This document shows, in pieces, positions 21,550-31,029 of a stretch of DNA of 64,000 nucleotides; position 1 is the first letter of the stretch; each line of letters starts with the position of its first letter. The stretch is from contig CM060316.1 in the NCBI GenBank assembly GCA_030674155.1, forward strand, positions 80,053,157 through 80,117,156, in the 5' to 3' direction. Below the pieces are notes generated by a model. The model did not search any database. It worked only from the letters and a program-made list of their open reading frames with translations, and was not told the origin of the DNA. Source of the stretch: Stramonita haemastoma. Taxonomy: Eukaryota; Mollusca; Gastropoda; Neogastropoda; Muricidae. The position numbers and the translations under genes were made by a program.

Positions 21550-22480
21550 AGTTTTCGGAATCAGGTACTTAGTTTTTTCCTCATCTTCTTCTCTGGAAGT
21601 TTTGATCCAAATCTGGATTCAAGCAACTTTGCCAGTTTTTCTGAGACCGGTGATTATTTTTCTTCATTGTCATCAAAAGATGATGCGATTTTGGCAAAAA
21701 TATCGTCATCTTCCTCCTCTGTAGCTTCTGCTCTGTGTGTGTGTGTGTGTGGGGGGGGGGGGGGTGCGTGCGTGCGTGTGTGTATTTGAGGCACGAAGAT
21801 CAATAAGTTGTTCCACATTCTTCTAAGGTTTTCGGCAGTTTTTTAAATGTCTTTTCACCCCATTTCCATTTTTCACGTTTGATGGCACACAGCTGTCAGT
21901 TTTCCCCCTTTCAGCTGCTCCAAGCTGCTCTTCATTCCATCCCATCCCAGCCCTGCCCAACTGGGGCCAGCTGGTGCTAATTAAGGCAGAAAATGACTAG
22001 GTAATAGGCAGGGGCGCGCTAAAATTAGCGCTCTTGACTGAGTGATATTGGATCTGTGTGCAGTGGGCAGTTTTGGTAGACCACAATAATGCTTACTTAT
22101 TCTTGGGAATGCGTTTTCATGTGTCAGCGTTCTAAGTAAGCCGTTAGCCACTGCCCCAAATGACACCAGTGTAATCTTCCTTCTGCATTTGTTCCGATCT
22201 TTATTGGCCCTGCTGATTTCAAGGATTCCCACGCCACCGGATTCGGTGATGTTGTCTATGAGAGAAGCTGGTAGTCTGCTTTTTTTCCAATTTGCTTAGG
22301 TCTTGCCTTGATGGCAATCTTTATGACGTCCATTTCCTGCATCGTAGCGGTTTGTCTGCATATCTTAGTTTCCTTTCATTTATAAATGTCATAGAAGTTT
22401 TCCCGTTATTCACTGATTTGTGGAGAATGCTGTCATTTATTCTTCTATCTGTCCAGCTGATATTGAATCAACTAACTATA
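21550..22480. other. DIRS 5' flank and unassigned sequence
   Basis: 21550-21730 on the reverse strand is acidic/serine-rich coding-like sequence that may be the Gag N-terminus. A (TG)n-(G)n-(TGCG)n patch lies at 21736-21780. 21980-22230 has a short reverse frame with no motif. I could not find the second inverted terminal repeat of the DIRS element here. Confidence 0.45.
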
Positions 22481-22499
22481 CGTATCTAAATGCATATAA

Positions 22500-22601
22500 T
22501 TTATACAATATGCATAGATACATACACACATACACACATACATGCATGCATACATACATACAGACAGCGACAGACAGACAGACAGACAAACATATACAGA
22601 T

Positions 22602-22632
<31 letters not shown>

Positions 22633-22664
22633 GTATATATATTATATATGTATATTATATATAT

Positions 22665-22733
<69 letters not shown>

Positions 22734-22770
22734 AAAGAGAGAGAGAAAAGAGAAACAGAGACAGAGAGAG
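22500..22770. repeat. ACAT, CAGA and (TA)n arrays
   Basis: ACAC/ATAC tetranucleotides, CAGACAGA at 22560-22588, then TA dinucleotides at 22602-22732 broken by GTATAT, then GA-rich. Confidence 0.95.
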
Positions 22771-23025
22771 AATGAATGAATTAATAAATATGCTTTATTT
22801 TCAAGGGTTACAGATAAGCATTCACATACTTTTTTCACACGACCCTTTTTCTGATTAAGGCTACATAAAAAAAAACATAACCAACAAAACAAACCAAAAC
22901 AAACCAAAGACAGAACCAAACAAATGAGAAAACCAAAACCAAAAATAATAAATAAATAACAATAGCACCATCCCCAAACAACCTCAACATTATAAGTGAT
23001 TGGGGTGGAGACAGTGGACAGGGCA

Positions 23026-23026
23026 G

Positions 23027-23104
<78 letters not shown>

Positions 23105-23107
23105 AGA

Positions 23108-23164
<57 letters not shown>

Positions 23165-23312
23165 GTGTAAAATCCCTACAAACGCTGATTCGCTCTATAC
23201 ACTTTATATAGATAGATAGATAGATACATAGATACATTGATACATAGATACATAGATACATAAATAGATACATAGATACATAAATACATAGTCAGATACA
23301 TAAATACATAGA
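23026..23312. repeat. (GA)n, (CAGA)n, (GATA)n and (ATAC)n array
   Basis: GA to 23107, CAGA to 23165, a short non-repeat gap, GATA at 23207-23226, then ATAC/ATAG units to 23312. Confidence 0.95.
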
Positions 23313-23489
23313 TACATATTCACATTTTGAATATTGGGTGGTGGAGGGAGGTAGGGGGCTGGCAACTACTCACACACAAAGGGTGTGATTGTGCATTTAT
23401 ACATAATGATGTGTGTTTACAAAGAAATCTACCTGGATTAAAAAAAAATATGAATCAATTTGGAACTTCTGTGTGGGTATCACTCTTTT

Positions 23490-23783
23490 GGGATGGGATA
23501 GCTCAGTGATCAGAGCACTCGCTTTCCCCAAACTAAGGTTAAGCAGCATCGAGCGTGGTTATCAATTGGATGGGTGACCATTTGCGCGCCTTGGCTTCAG
23601 TACAGTCCCCAAATGTTCACCCAGCCGTAAATGGGTGCATGCCTCTTTAGGGACAGGGAAGGTAAAACAGCGGGGGAGAGGAGATGGGCGCCGCCCTCAA
23701 TATGCAGGCCCTAGTGAAGCTGAGGTCTCTGATGTCTCGCTCCCCTACTACAACATAGGTTATGGGACACCTTTACCTTTACA
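23490..23783 (+). mobile_element. SINE family D with joint tRNA-like and 5S-like head
   Basis: Begins GGGATAGCTCAGTGATCAGA, a tRNA D-arm/A-box-like stretch, followed at 23537-23580 by GGTTAAGCAGCATCGAGC and TTGGATGGGTGACCA, which match the 3' half of 5S rRNA including its box C region. A body of about 200 bases follows (GTGAAGCTGAGGTCTCTGAT, CACCTTTACCTTTACA). Other copies: 1-199 (-), 50072-50366 (-) and a split copy at 62720-63860 (-). It ends about 70 bases before the exon acceptor at 23855. Confidence 0.75.
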
Positions 23784-23854
23784 TTTTATCACTTCTTTGT
23801 TTGCTTGCCTTTGTGCCCTCCTTGCTCCCCTCACTAGTACCATCATTCACACAG

Positions 23855-24096
23855 GGACTTTCGGGGCCAGCTACCTATGGGATATGGGGGACGGAACAGC
23901 AGTGTTCAGCAGCAGCCACTGGGAAAACCAGACTCTGAGCTATGCCCGCCGCGGCATCTATGTCCTGAACGTCACCATCTCCAACGCCGTCAACAGCAAA
24001 AGTAACAGCACCTTGCTGCATGTGCAGGATGAGCTGACAGACCTCAACTTTACCACCAACTCCACAGCTGCTCTCCACCAGTCCCATCCTCTTTTG
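23855..24096 (+). CDS. Polycystin-1-like gene, exon 4 (PKD repeat 1 core)
   Basis: Acceptor TTCACACAG|GG and donor CTTTTG|GTAAAA; phase 1 in, phase 0 out. This is the clearest PKD domain in the window: SYLWDMGDGTAVF matches the family W-D/x-F/M-G-D-G signature, and YARRGIYVLNVTISNAV matches the closing Y-x2-x-G-x-Y-x-V strand. Sequons NQT, NVT, NST and NFT indicate a glycosylated ectodomain. PKD domains are Ig-like beta sandwiches repeated many times in polycystin-1, where they serve as extensible extracellular spacers. An upstream open frame (from 23635) comes from the neighbouring SINE, not from the exon. Confidence 0.9.
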
Positions 24097-24887
24097 GTAA
24101 AATATAACAAACCTTCAATACGGCCACACAAGGGACGTTTCGAAGGCTCGGTGGTTTAAGCCATACAGGCATTGTCAGTTATTGATGTAACATTATACTA
24201 AAGTTTACATCAAAAGCCTTGTTACATTTTGAAGTGTATCGCTGATATTGATCATGTTCGCCCATGACAAACTTTTCGAAAAGCAACATTAAAGCATTAA
24301 ACTTTTCGAAAAGCAGCCAGTATTTTTACCATAAAGGGACATAACATTTCCTGCAGTCTGAATAGGGCTACTTATATTGCAAGTAGTTGGATTAAAAAAA
24401 AAAAAAAAACAGCTCTACATGCTAGTTTTTTCTAGTCTTTGTAATTGTGGTCTCATCCTCATTCTCAGATATGATGGGTAAGACAACGTGCACATTCTGG
24501 ATAAACACAGCCGTAAAAACAACATGAAAACACACCGAGATGCATGTGCCTCCTTAATCCTAGTTGTCACATTCCTATGAGATACGTCTTACACTGCCGA
24601 TGTTGACAATCCAGTTACAAATTAGTGATCGTCACGATGTTATGATCAACTGTTACAAATCAATGTTTGGCATGATGATGGCGATATAGAATGATCGTCA
24701 CAATGTTGACGATCCACAGATTCAAATCATCGATCGTCACAAAATTCATTGATCGCCTCAGTGTGTATAGTTCATAGGTACATAGTTATTATTCATTTAT
24801 ATATTTTTCTGATTCCATAGATGCCTCTCGTTTGTTCCTCCTCCATAGCCATTCATGAACGTTGCTTATCTGTCATGCATACCGCAT
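24097..24887. other. Intron with a degenerate tandem repeat
   Basis: 24272-24320 carries two copies of AAACTTTTCGAAAAGCA. 24600-24770 is a degenerate repeat of GATCGTCAC and ACAAATCA motifs spaced at about 40-60 bases. No coding signal. Confidence 0.5.
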
Positions 24888-25180
24888 GCCGCTGTAGTCT
24901 AGTGGTTAGGGCGTTGGACTCGTAATCTAAAGGTTGCGGGTTCGATCCCAGCTTTCGGCCATGGCGTTGTGCCCTCGGAAAAGGCACGTTACGGCTATTT
25001 TCTCACCCCTCCCAGGTGTAAAAGGGGCACCAGCCTTGTGGTGGGGGTTAACCCTGCGATAGACTGGCGTCCTATCCAAGGGGGAGTCTATGACTCTCAT
25101 CGCTTAACGCCACAGAAACCGGGATAAACACCGGCCTGATGAGACTTAGGCTCGGGACGGACTTTAACTTTTTAACATCG
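24888..25180 (+). mobile_element. SINE family G with tRNA-Thr(CGT)-like head
   Basis: 24888-24960 folds as a tRNA: D arm TAGTCTAGTGGTTAGGGC, anticodon arm with loop CTCGTAA (anticodon CGT), T arm GCGGGTTCGATCCCAGC. The acceptor stem GCCGCTG/TTTCGGC has two mismatches and a wobble. It runs on into GCCCTCGGAAAAGGCACG, CCCAGGTGTAAAAGGGGCAC and ends in a T run, so this is a tRNA-derived SINE, not a working tRNA gene. Confidence 0.8.
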
Positions 25181-25186
25181 GTGGAT

Positions 25187-25455
25187 CCGGGATCGGTGAT
25201 CGGTGGTCTAGAGGTAACGCGCCTGTCTAGAAAGCCAAAAGTTCGGGTCGAAGTGTGCGCTGGTTCAAAACCCGTTTGGGCCCTAAACTTTTCCCCATCC
25301 ACTAGACCATGAGTGGTGGCCTGGGTGCTAGTCTTTCGGATGAGACGATAAACCCAGGTCTCGTGTGTTACAAAAAAAATATTTAGCGCACGTAAAAGAA
25401 CCCACGGCAACAAAAGAGTTTTCCCTAGTAAATGTCTGTAGAAAAAAGTTACTCA
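25187..25455 (+). mobile_element. SINE family C, head and core
   Basis: A box GGTCTAGAGGTAACGCG, degenerate B box GGTTCAAAACCC, core CGGATGAGACGATAAACCCA, TTTAGCGCACGTAAAAGAAC. It is cut at TGTCTGTAGAAAA and followed at once by TCAAGTCAAGTCAGG, a LINE-tail-like segment. Confidence 0.8.
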
Positions 25456-25620
25456 AGTCAAGTCAGGTCAAGTCAAAAACACTTTAATCATACCCTGAAG
25501 GTAAATTACAATATTGACAGGCATACTGATACGAATCATAAGCAAAAAACACAAGATTGCTATATTTGATATTTGTTCAAGCTTCAGATAAAAATTTCAC
25601 AAACACTCACACCCGTACAC
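25456..25620 (-). mobile_element. LINE 3'-tail fragment (possible)
   Basis: AAGTCAAGTCAGGTCAAGTC then AAACACTTTAATCATACCCT resembles the 3' ends at 14537 and 54063 (TCAAGTCAAAAT...TTTATT). No coding part remains. Confidence 0.4.
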
Positions 25621-25624
25621 ACGC

Positions 25625-25827
25625 ACGACACCTACGCGCGCACACACACACACAAACGCACACGCACACGGACGCACAAACACATGCACACACACCAATG
25701 TATGGATACAATGTTAATTAAGATCATTGACTAGAAAAGACAATCATAGAAACTATTATTTACGCATGTACGCAGGCAGTCACACACGCATGCACGCATC
25801 GCGCACGCACGCACACACCACGCACCG

Positions 25828-25876
<49 letters not shown>
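25625..25876. repeat. CA/CACG arrays
   Basis: Two CA-rich blocks (25630-25695 and 25780-25876) split by an ordinary AT-rich stretch. Confidence 0.9.
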
Positions 25877-25877
<1 letters not shown>

Positions 25878-26261
25878 AAGAAATGCAATGTTTAAAGACC
25901 ATTGGGTAGATAAGACACATGAAATTACAAACAATTTTGAAAATCAATAAAGCTAAAAATAAGAATACGTATTTTATGAGCACATGTGCACGTATATGCA
26001 TACGTATATACATTGACTACATTCATAGCAGTGGCAATCAGGTAAGTAATTCAGAGAAGTATAAAAAGTAGGTAGTCAGTGTTATAATGAGTTTAGAATT
26101 CGGATGGCTACTGGTACAAAAGATTTTCTGTTTTCTGTTTTGTTTTGCTGTTGTGGTACTGAAAACGGCGTCCTGAAGGCAACAATTGAAATTCTGTACA
26201 CAAATCGTGAGAGGGATCGGATCTGCCAAAATGGCAGTCGCTTTGTCACTCTGATAGGGAA

Positions 26262-26395
26262 ACAAATACAGCTGCATACAGGAAAAGAAAAAAATGGGTG
26301 GCGCTGTTCTTGTGGCGACGCGCTCTCCCCGGGGAGAGCAACCCAAATTTTACGCGGAGAAATCTGCTGTAACATATAGTTGTATAAGATAAAAA
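26262..26395 (+). mobile_element. SINE family C, 3' part
   Basis: GGGAAACAAATACAGCTGCA, GGGTGGCGCTGTTCTTGTGG, CGCGCTCTCCCC and AGAAATCTGCTGTAACAT in family order. Sequence 26396-26904 upstream of exon 5 shows nothing further I can name. Confidence 0.75.
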
Positions 26396-26904
26396 CGAAA
26401 ACTAATAGCCGTCTTGTGGAATAGGATCCTTCAATACACATTGTTCATTGGCACATTGCTCATTGTCCTCAGATAAATGGAACTCTTTTTAACACTGTTT
26501 ATTGCCCGTTGCCTGTATTATTCAGGGGAATGGTAAAGATTGATCAATTAATGACGCTTTCTGTCCAGGGTTCGATACCGTTTAACTATGTTGTTCTTTT
26601 TTTCATCATTCAAAGACCACATTTTCCCACTGTTATATTTTGATTGTTCACAGATGCATACCCTTCATTGTCAATTTGTTGTTGGCCTATAGTTAGATGT
26701 AATTTTTTAGAGGAGGAGGGGTGGCTGGGCGAGTGAAATCGTTGATCATAAACAGGTTTTTGCTGTGACACTCGTAAGCTTTATACATGCGCGCAGCTTG
26801 CAACCATAATACCCATGGTTCGTGAAGACACATCCTTCATCATCATGTTCTTCGTTGCGGATAGAATACATACTGATCAGTGTCTGACCTCTCCTGGTCC
26901 ACAG

Positions 26905-27371
26905 ATACGCCTAGGCAGCGGTTCAGACTTCACCTGTCTCTGGTCCTTCAATGGCAGCATCCCCGACACTACAACCAACCACACCACTCCCAGCAACATC
27001 CAAAACACCCCCCATGTCCTCTTCACCACGTTAGGAGACAAACTCATTAATGTCACATGTGCCAATAACGTCAGCAGAGTGACAACAGCACTGACGCTAC
27101 AGGTACAAGAACCCATCAGAGGTTTAAGGATAAGACAAGCTGGTCAACATTTTGAGAAAAACGTAATCTTCCAGTGGAGAGTAGATGCAGGTTCGGATAT
27201 TCAGTGGGCCGTCTTTTTCAACGGCATACGTCGCCAGGTACATTCTGCTGCCAACTCCTCGGGTACGAATGGGAATCGGAAGATTGTGGTCGTTTTCCGA
27301 TGGGCGTCTACAGTGTCAACATTACCGGCAGCAATGCACTCGGTTCGCTGACAGTCCAACAAGATTATGAG
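26905..27371 (+). CDS. Polycystin-1-like gene, exon 5 (PKD repeats 2 and 3, with frameshift)
   Basis: Acceptor GGTCCACAG and donor TATGAG|GTGAGC, phase 0 at both ends if one base is restored. Repeat 2 includes FTCLWSFNGS and DKLINVTCANNVSR; repeat 3 opens with IRGLRIRQAG and closes with GVYSVNITGSNALGS. The first part is open in one frame and the closing strand only in another. The frames join if the TTTT run at about 27293-27296 had one more T. The exon is 467 bases, and 468 would be exactly 156 codons, so I read this as a one-base loss (sequencing or assembly error, or a real allele) rather than a splice. Rich in sequons (NHT, NVT, NVS, NSS, NIT). Confidence 0.85.
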
Positions 27372-27477
27372 GTGAGCTGGAGAGGATTTGACTGCTCTAG
27401 TACTATTTTATTTGTTGTCTGGTTAAAGTGTAAATTGCTGTCTGTTTAGTGTGTGTGCGTCTGTGTGTGTATGAGTG

Positions 27478-27728
27478 TGTTTTATATTCTTTTATTTCGA
27501 GGATAATGGAATAAGCACTCATGTTCTTTTTTTTACATCCAGTCTCCTAGTGTATGCAGTTTTGTTAATTTTTGTCTTCTGTTCCCAACGGCAGCCAATG
27601 GCCTATTCTTTCGAAAAACGGAACAGGTTTTAATGTTTGCCCAAGATGTTCTGAGTGCTTTAGTCTCGTCCAAATGACTTTGGGGAGAGAAATAGAGTCG
27701 GCACTAATGTTAACTCCAGGGGAAAATG

Positions 27729-27731
<3 letters not shown>
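27478..27731 (-). mobile_element. SINE family A, copy 10, head replaced by (TG)n
   Basis: Tail TTTTATTTCGAGGATAATGG to body TTAACTCCAGGGGAAAATGC, then cut by (TG)n at 27732-27811. Divergent, with a deletion of the GCGTTCGCACACGGGG part. Confidence 0.8.
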
Positions 27732-27814
<83 letters not shown>

Positions 27815-27912
27815 CCCTGATGCTAGATGTATTTTGATATATTTTATATATATATATGTTTAAAAGTCCAAACTGCAATATGATGCTGAAGGCTTCATCC
27901 CTACGTGTTAAG

Positions 27913-27966
<54 letters not shown>
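27732..27966. repeat. (TG)n and (CT)n arrays
   Basis: Pure TG at 27732-27811 and pure CT at 27914-27965, with about 100 bases of AT-rich sequence between. Confidence 0.95.
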
Positions 27967-27967
<1 letters not shown>

Positions 27968-28039
27968 GGGGTCGGTCACGGACAAGGGTGACAGGCCGAC
28001 AGGGTGTACATTTATATCAGCGACAGTAAAACTTGTTAT

Positions 28040-28900
28040 TCAATCTAAAAATATCAGTTACTGGACTTCCAGTGGCTGTGGAGAGGACCTTAGGTGCCCT
28101 GCTGACTGACAATGCAGTGTTCAGCTGGAAAGCGGCAGGAGAGGGGGACAGCGTGGTTGTGGTTTTTGTCTTGCGACTAAAATTAGTGAACACATTTTAG
28201 TCAACACAGCAGTGTCAACCGACATGACAGATCCAACAGTGAATTGCAGCATGCAAGTACAACACTACAGGAAAAACCATTCTCCAAAATTCGCCACGAC
28301 CTGGAGCATTCTAGAAAGCATAAAGAGAAGCAGGCAAGTGTTGTGTGTGAAAAGTGACTGTGTCTTCAGTGCCTGAGTCTGCCTGACAGTGGTGTAGAAT
28401 AGCTGAATGCAGCATGGGCAGATACACATGGAGTAGACCTACCAACAGTACACTCACAGGACACCAACATGAAAACATCAGTTGTGTTGCCTTCATCTGT
28501 TGATTTAGAACCCCTCTGCATGTCTGATTGTAGTGCTGATATGTGTGTTTTGCAGACTGAGGTGAACTATGGTAATATTGTTGGTGCATTTAACACAGGA
28601 AATGTCACAGGTCCATGACTACTCTGATTGATAGATCTGTACAGAAAAGACTGAGAGACAGCCAAAGAAATACACATTTCAGAAAATCTGTCGTTCATCA
28701 TTCAGATAGTGAAGATGTTGTGATAATTATGTGAATCTACAATATTGTAATCCAGTAGGCATGCCAAGTAGTCGCTGAGCCAGTATATGTGAACTGGATT
28801 GTCAAATATCAAGAGAAAAGCATGATAAAAGAGGAATGTGTGAAACTCACCAGTTTGCAGAATGGGAGGTGAATCCAGGACACACTACACACTGATACCT
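28040..28900 (+). pseudogene. Degraded protein-coding repeat remnant (unknown)
   Basis: Forward-strand segments look coding but are frame-broken: VTGLPVAVERTLGALLTDN with VFSWKAAGEGDSVVVVFV at about 28058-28180, SKIRHDLEHSRKHKEKQ at about 28285-28345 and TSVVLPSSVDLEP with NIVGAFNTGNVTGP at about 28470-28617. The SPSKIR-like basic motif resembles uncharacterised repeat-borne ORFs I associate with mollusc genomes. I cannot name a family. Confidence 0.35.
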
Positions 28901-29172
28901 TATCAGGTGTGTCAAGGAATTTAGCGACAATTTGAGACCTATTCCAGTTCTATCTTGGGTAGGCCAAACAATGAGTGTGTGACAAAGACTCGATGCAAGA
29001 AAGGCTTGGAATGCCTAACATATCTGGACAGTAAAGAGTTTTGTGTTTGGCTGTACATTACAATGCATGATCAATGCCATGGTTTTCATGTGATGGAATG
29101 GCATCAGGCTGCAACATTTCATTGCTGTGTGAGCCTACCAGCTTAAAGTGATAAAAATTATTATTTTAATTA

Positions 29173-29176
<4 letters not shown>

Positions 29177-29267
<91 letters not shown>
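29177..29267. repeat. (CT)n array
   Basis: About 90 uninterrupted bases of CT/TC. Confidence 0.97.
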
Positions 29268-29269
<2 letters not shown>

Positions 29270-29530
29270 GATAATCATTAAACCTTTTATGTTATTGAAT
29301 GTTATGCATAATTTCATTCTTTTAAACCTGGAACATATATTTTAGGTAATTCGCTATAGGTAGTACGTTTTTCTCCATTATGATGATATTGGTTCAACTT
29401 CTTCCTCCCCTTTTACCAAAATGATATGATTTCTATGATTAATTTTGTTCATGGCTTGTGGTGGAATGGTGTTTTCAGTTGCTTTACTCGTTTATGTTTT
29501 CTTGTTTGCTACCTGCTTATTTGCCTCTTT

Positions 29531-29533
<3 letters not shown>

Positions 29534-29578
<45 letters not shown>

Positions 29579-29602
29579 TTCGTCGTCGTCGTCGTCGTCG
29601 TT
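29534..29602. repeat. (ATC)n-(GTC)n array
   Basis: CATCAT units change to CGTCGT units by a single-base step. Confidence 0.95.
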
Positions 29603-29759
29603 GTCATCATTTGATTGTCTATTTCTTACTTTACTTATTTGTGTGTATATTTTTCTGTTATTTCATTGTTGTTTTTCTGTCCTTGTTCCGTGGTGGGTTT
29701 AATTTGTTTGTTACTTTTCTGTTGTCTCTTTTTCGTAAGTTGGTTTTTTTATCTGTTTA

Positions 29760-30097
29760 TTTATCTTTTTTTCTTATATTGAGGATAATGGAATAAGCAC
29801 TCATGTTATTTTTTACATCCAGTCCCCGTGTGTATGCAGTTTTGTAAATTTTGTCATCTGTTCCCACTGACACACAATGGCCTACTCTTATGAAAAACGG
29901 AACAGGATTTAACGTGTGTGCAAGATGTTCTGCGTGCGTTCGCACATGGGACCTTGGTTTATAATCTCATCTGAAGGACTTTTGTGGAGAGTGGAGTCAG
30001 CACTGATGTTAACTCCAGGGGTAAAATCCTCTTGAACAGGAATCAAACCTGAGTCATCAGATTGCCAGCGCAATGTTCTGACCACTAGGCTATCCCA
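29760..30097 (-). mobile_element. SINE family A, copy 11 (full length)
   Basis: Complete reverse copy, tail TTCTTATATTGAGGATAATG to head TGTTCTGACCACTAGGC. A 57-base forward fragment of the same family tail follows at 30200-30256. Confidence 0.85.
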
Positions 30098-30278
30098 TTC
30101 TCTCTCTTATCATTATTGTTGTTGTTGTTGATGTTTTAAGTTATTTGGGGGATTTGGGGGAGGGGGGGGGGGTTCCATCTAATATTATCCCTGATAAGAG
30201 CGGCTGGATGTAAAAATGCACGTGAGTGTTTATTCATTATCCCCCAAATAAAAGAACTTGATTTTGTTTAATTTCATT

Positions 30279-30281
<3 letters not shown>

Positions 30282-30359
<78 letters not shown>
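30282..30359. repeat. (CT)n array forming the pyrimidine tract of exon 6
   Basis: About 78 bases of pure CT ending 20 bases before the acceptor AG at 30378-30379, with the intron's only pyrimidine tract within it. Confidence 0.9.
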
Positions 30360-30362
<3 letters not shown>

Positions 30363-30379
30363 GTACATCTCTCTGGCAG

Positions 30380-30610
30380 GTGACTGTGGCAATAGCTGGA
30401 TTAAAAGCCTGGGCCAACCCGTCTACAGTGGTGCCAAAGCAGCCAGTGCATTTCGCTGCCACCATGGAGAGAGGCAAGGATGTGAACATCACTTTGGACT
30501 TTCAGGATGGTCAGAAAACCTCCCAGCAAACGCATGGTAACTGGGTTCCCAATGCTTCCAGCTCCGTCTTTGAACACGCATTTCTTTATGGGGACGAGTA
30601 TGACGTGAAG
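30380..30610 (+). CDS. Polycystin-1-like gene, exon 6 (PKD repeat 4)
   Basis: Acceptor CTCTGGCAG and donor GTGAAG|GTGAGA, phase 0/0, 77 codons. The peptide has the inter-repeat linker VTVAIAGLKAWANPSTVV, a core VNITLDFQDGQ in the place of the usual W-x-F-G-D-G, and a closing HAFLYGDEYDVK strand. The acceptor is preceded by a (CT)n array of about 78 bases at 30282-30359 that serves as the only pyrimidine-rich tract. Sequons NIT and NAS. Confidence 0.85.
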
Positions 30611-30731
30611 GTGAGATGCCTTTTATGAGCTGTTGAGGAAAGGGGTGAGTGTGGGTTGGATGTGGGGCGTAGGAGTGGTGTGGGGGAGTTAGGGTAGTAG
30701 GGGGTATGGTGTGATTGTTGTGGATAGGTAG

Positions 30732-30751
30732 TGTGTGTGTGTGTGTGTGTG

Positions 30752-30818
<67 letters not shown>
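30732..30818. repeat. (TG)n array
   Basis: TG dinucleotides with GCG breaks, 120 bases after exon 6. Confidence 0.95.
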
Positions 30819-30819
<1 letters not shown>

Positions 30820-31029
30820 CTTTGATTTTACGTATGTTCACTCAAAGTGATATTAGATAAGAGAGGTGGGAAGGGGGGTCAGAAAGAAATGAGGGCTTTA
30901 AGAAAAAGAGGTGTGTATTGGTATTTATGTGCATAAAAAGACTGATTACAAACTATATAAACAAAATATTGCAAAATATGGCACAAGAAAGACAATTAAG
31001 AACAAAAACACAATGAAAACACTCATCTA

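Noticed and set aside
23635..23854. Upstream start codon and N-terminus for the PKD exon at 23855
   Set aside because: This open stretch is the SINE D body plus intron. A splice acceptor at 23854 and phase match with 9892 show the exon starts inside the open frame.
24888..24960. A functional tRNA-Thr(CGT) gene
   Set aside because: The fold is good but the acceptor stem has two mismatches and a wobble, and the sequence continues directly into a SINE body ending in a T run.
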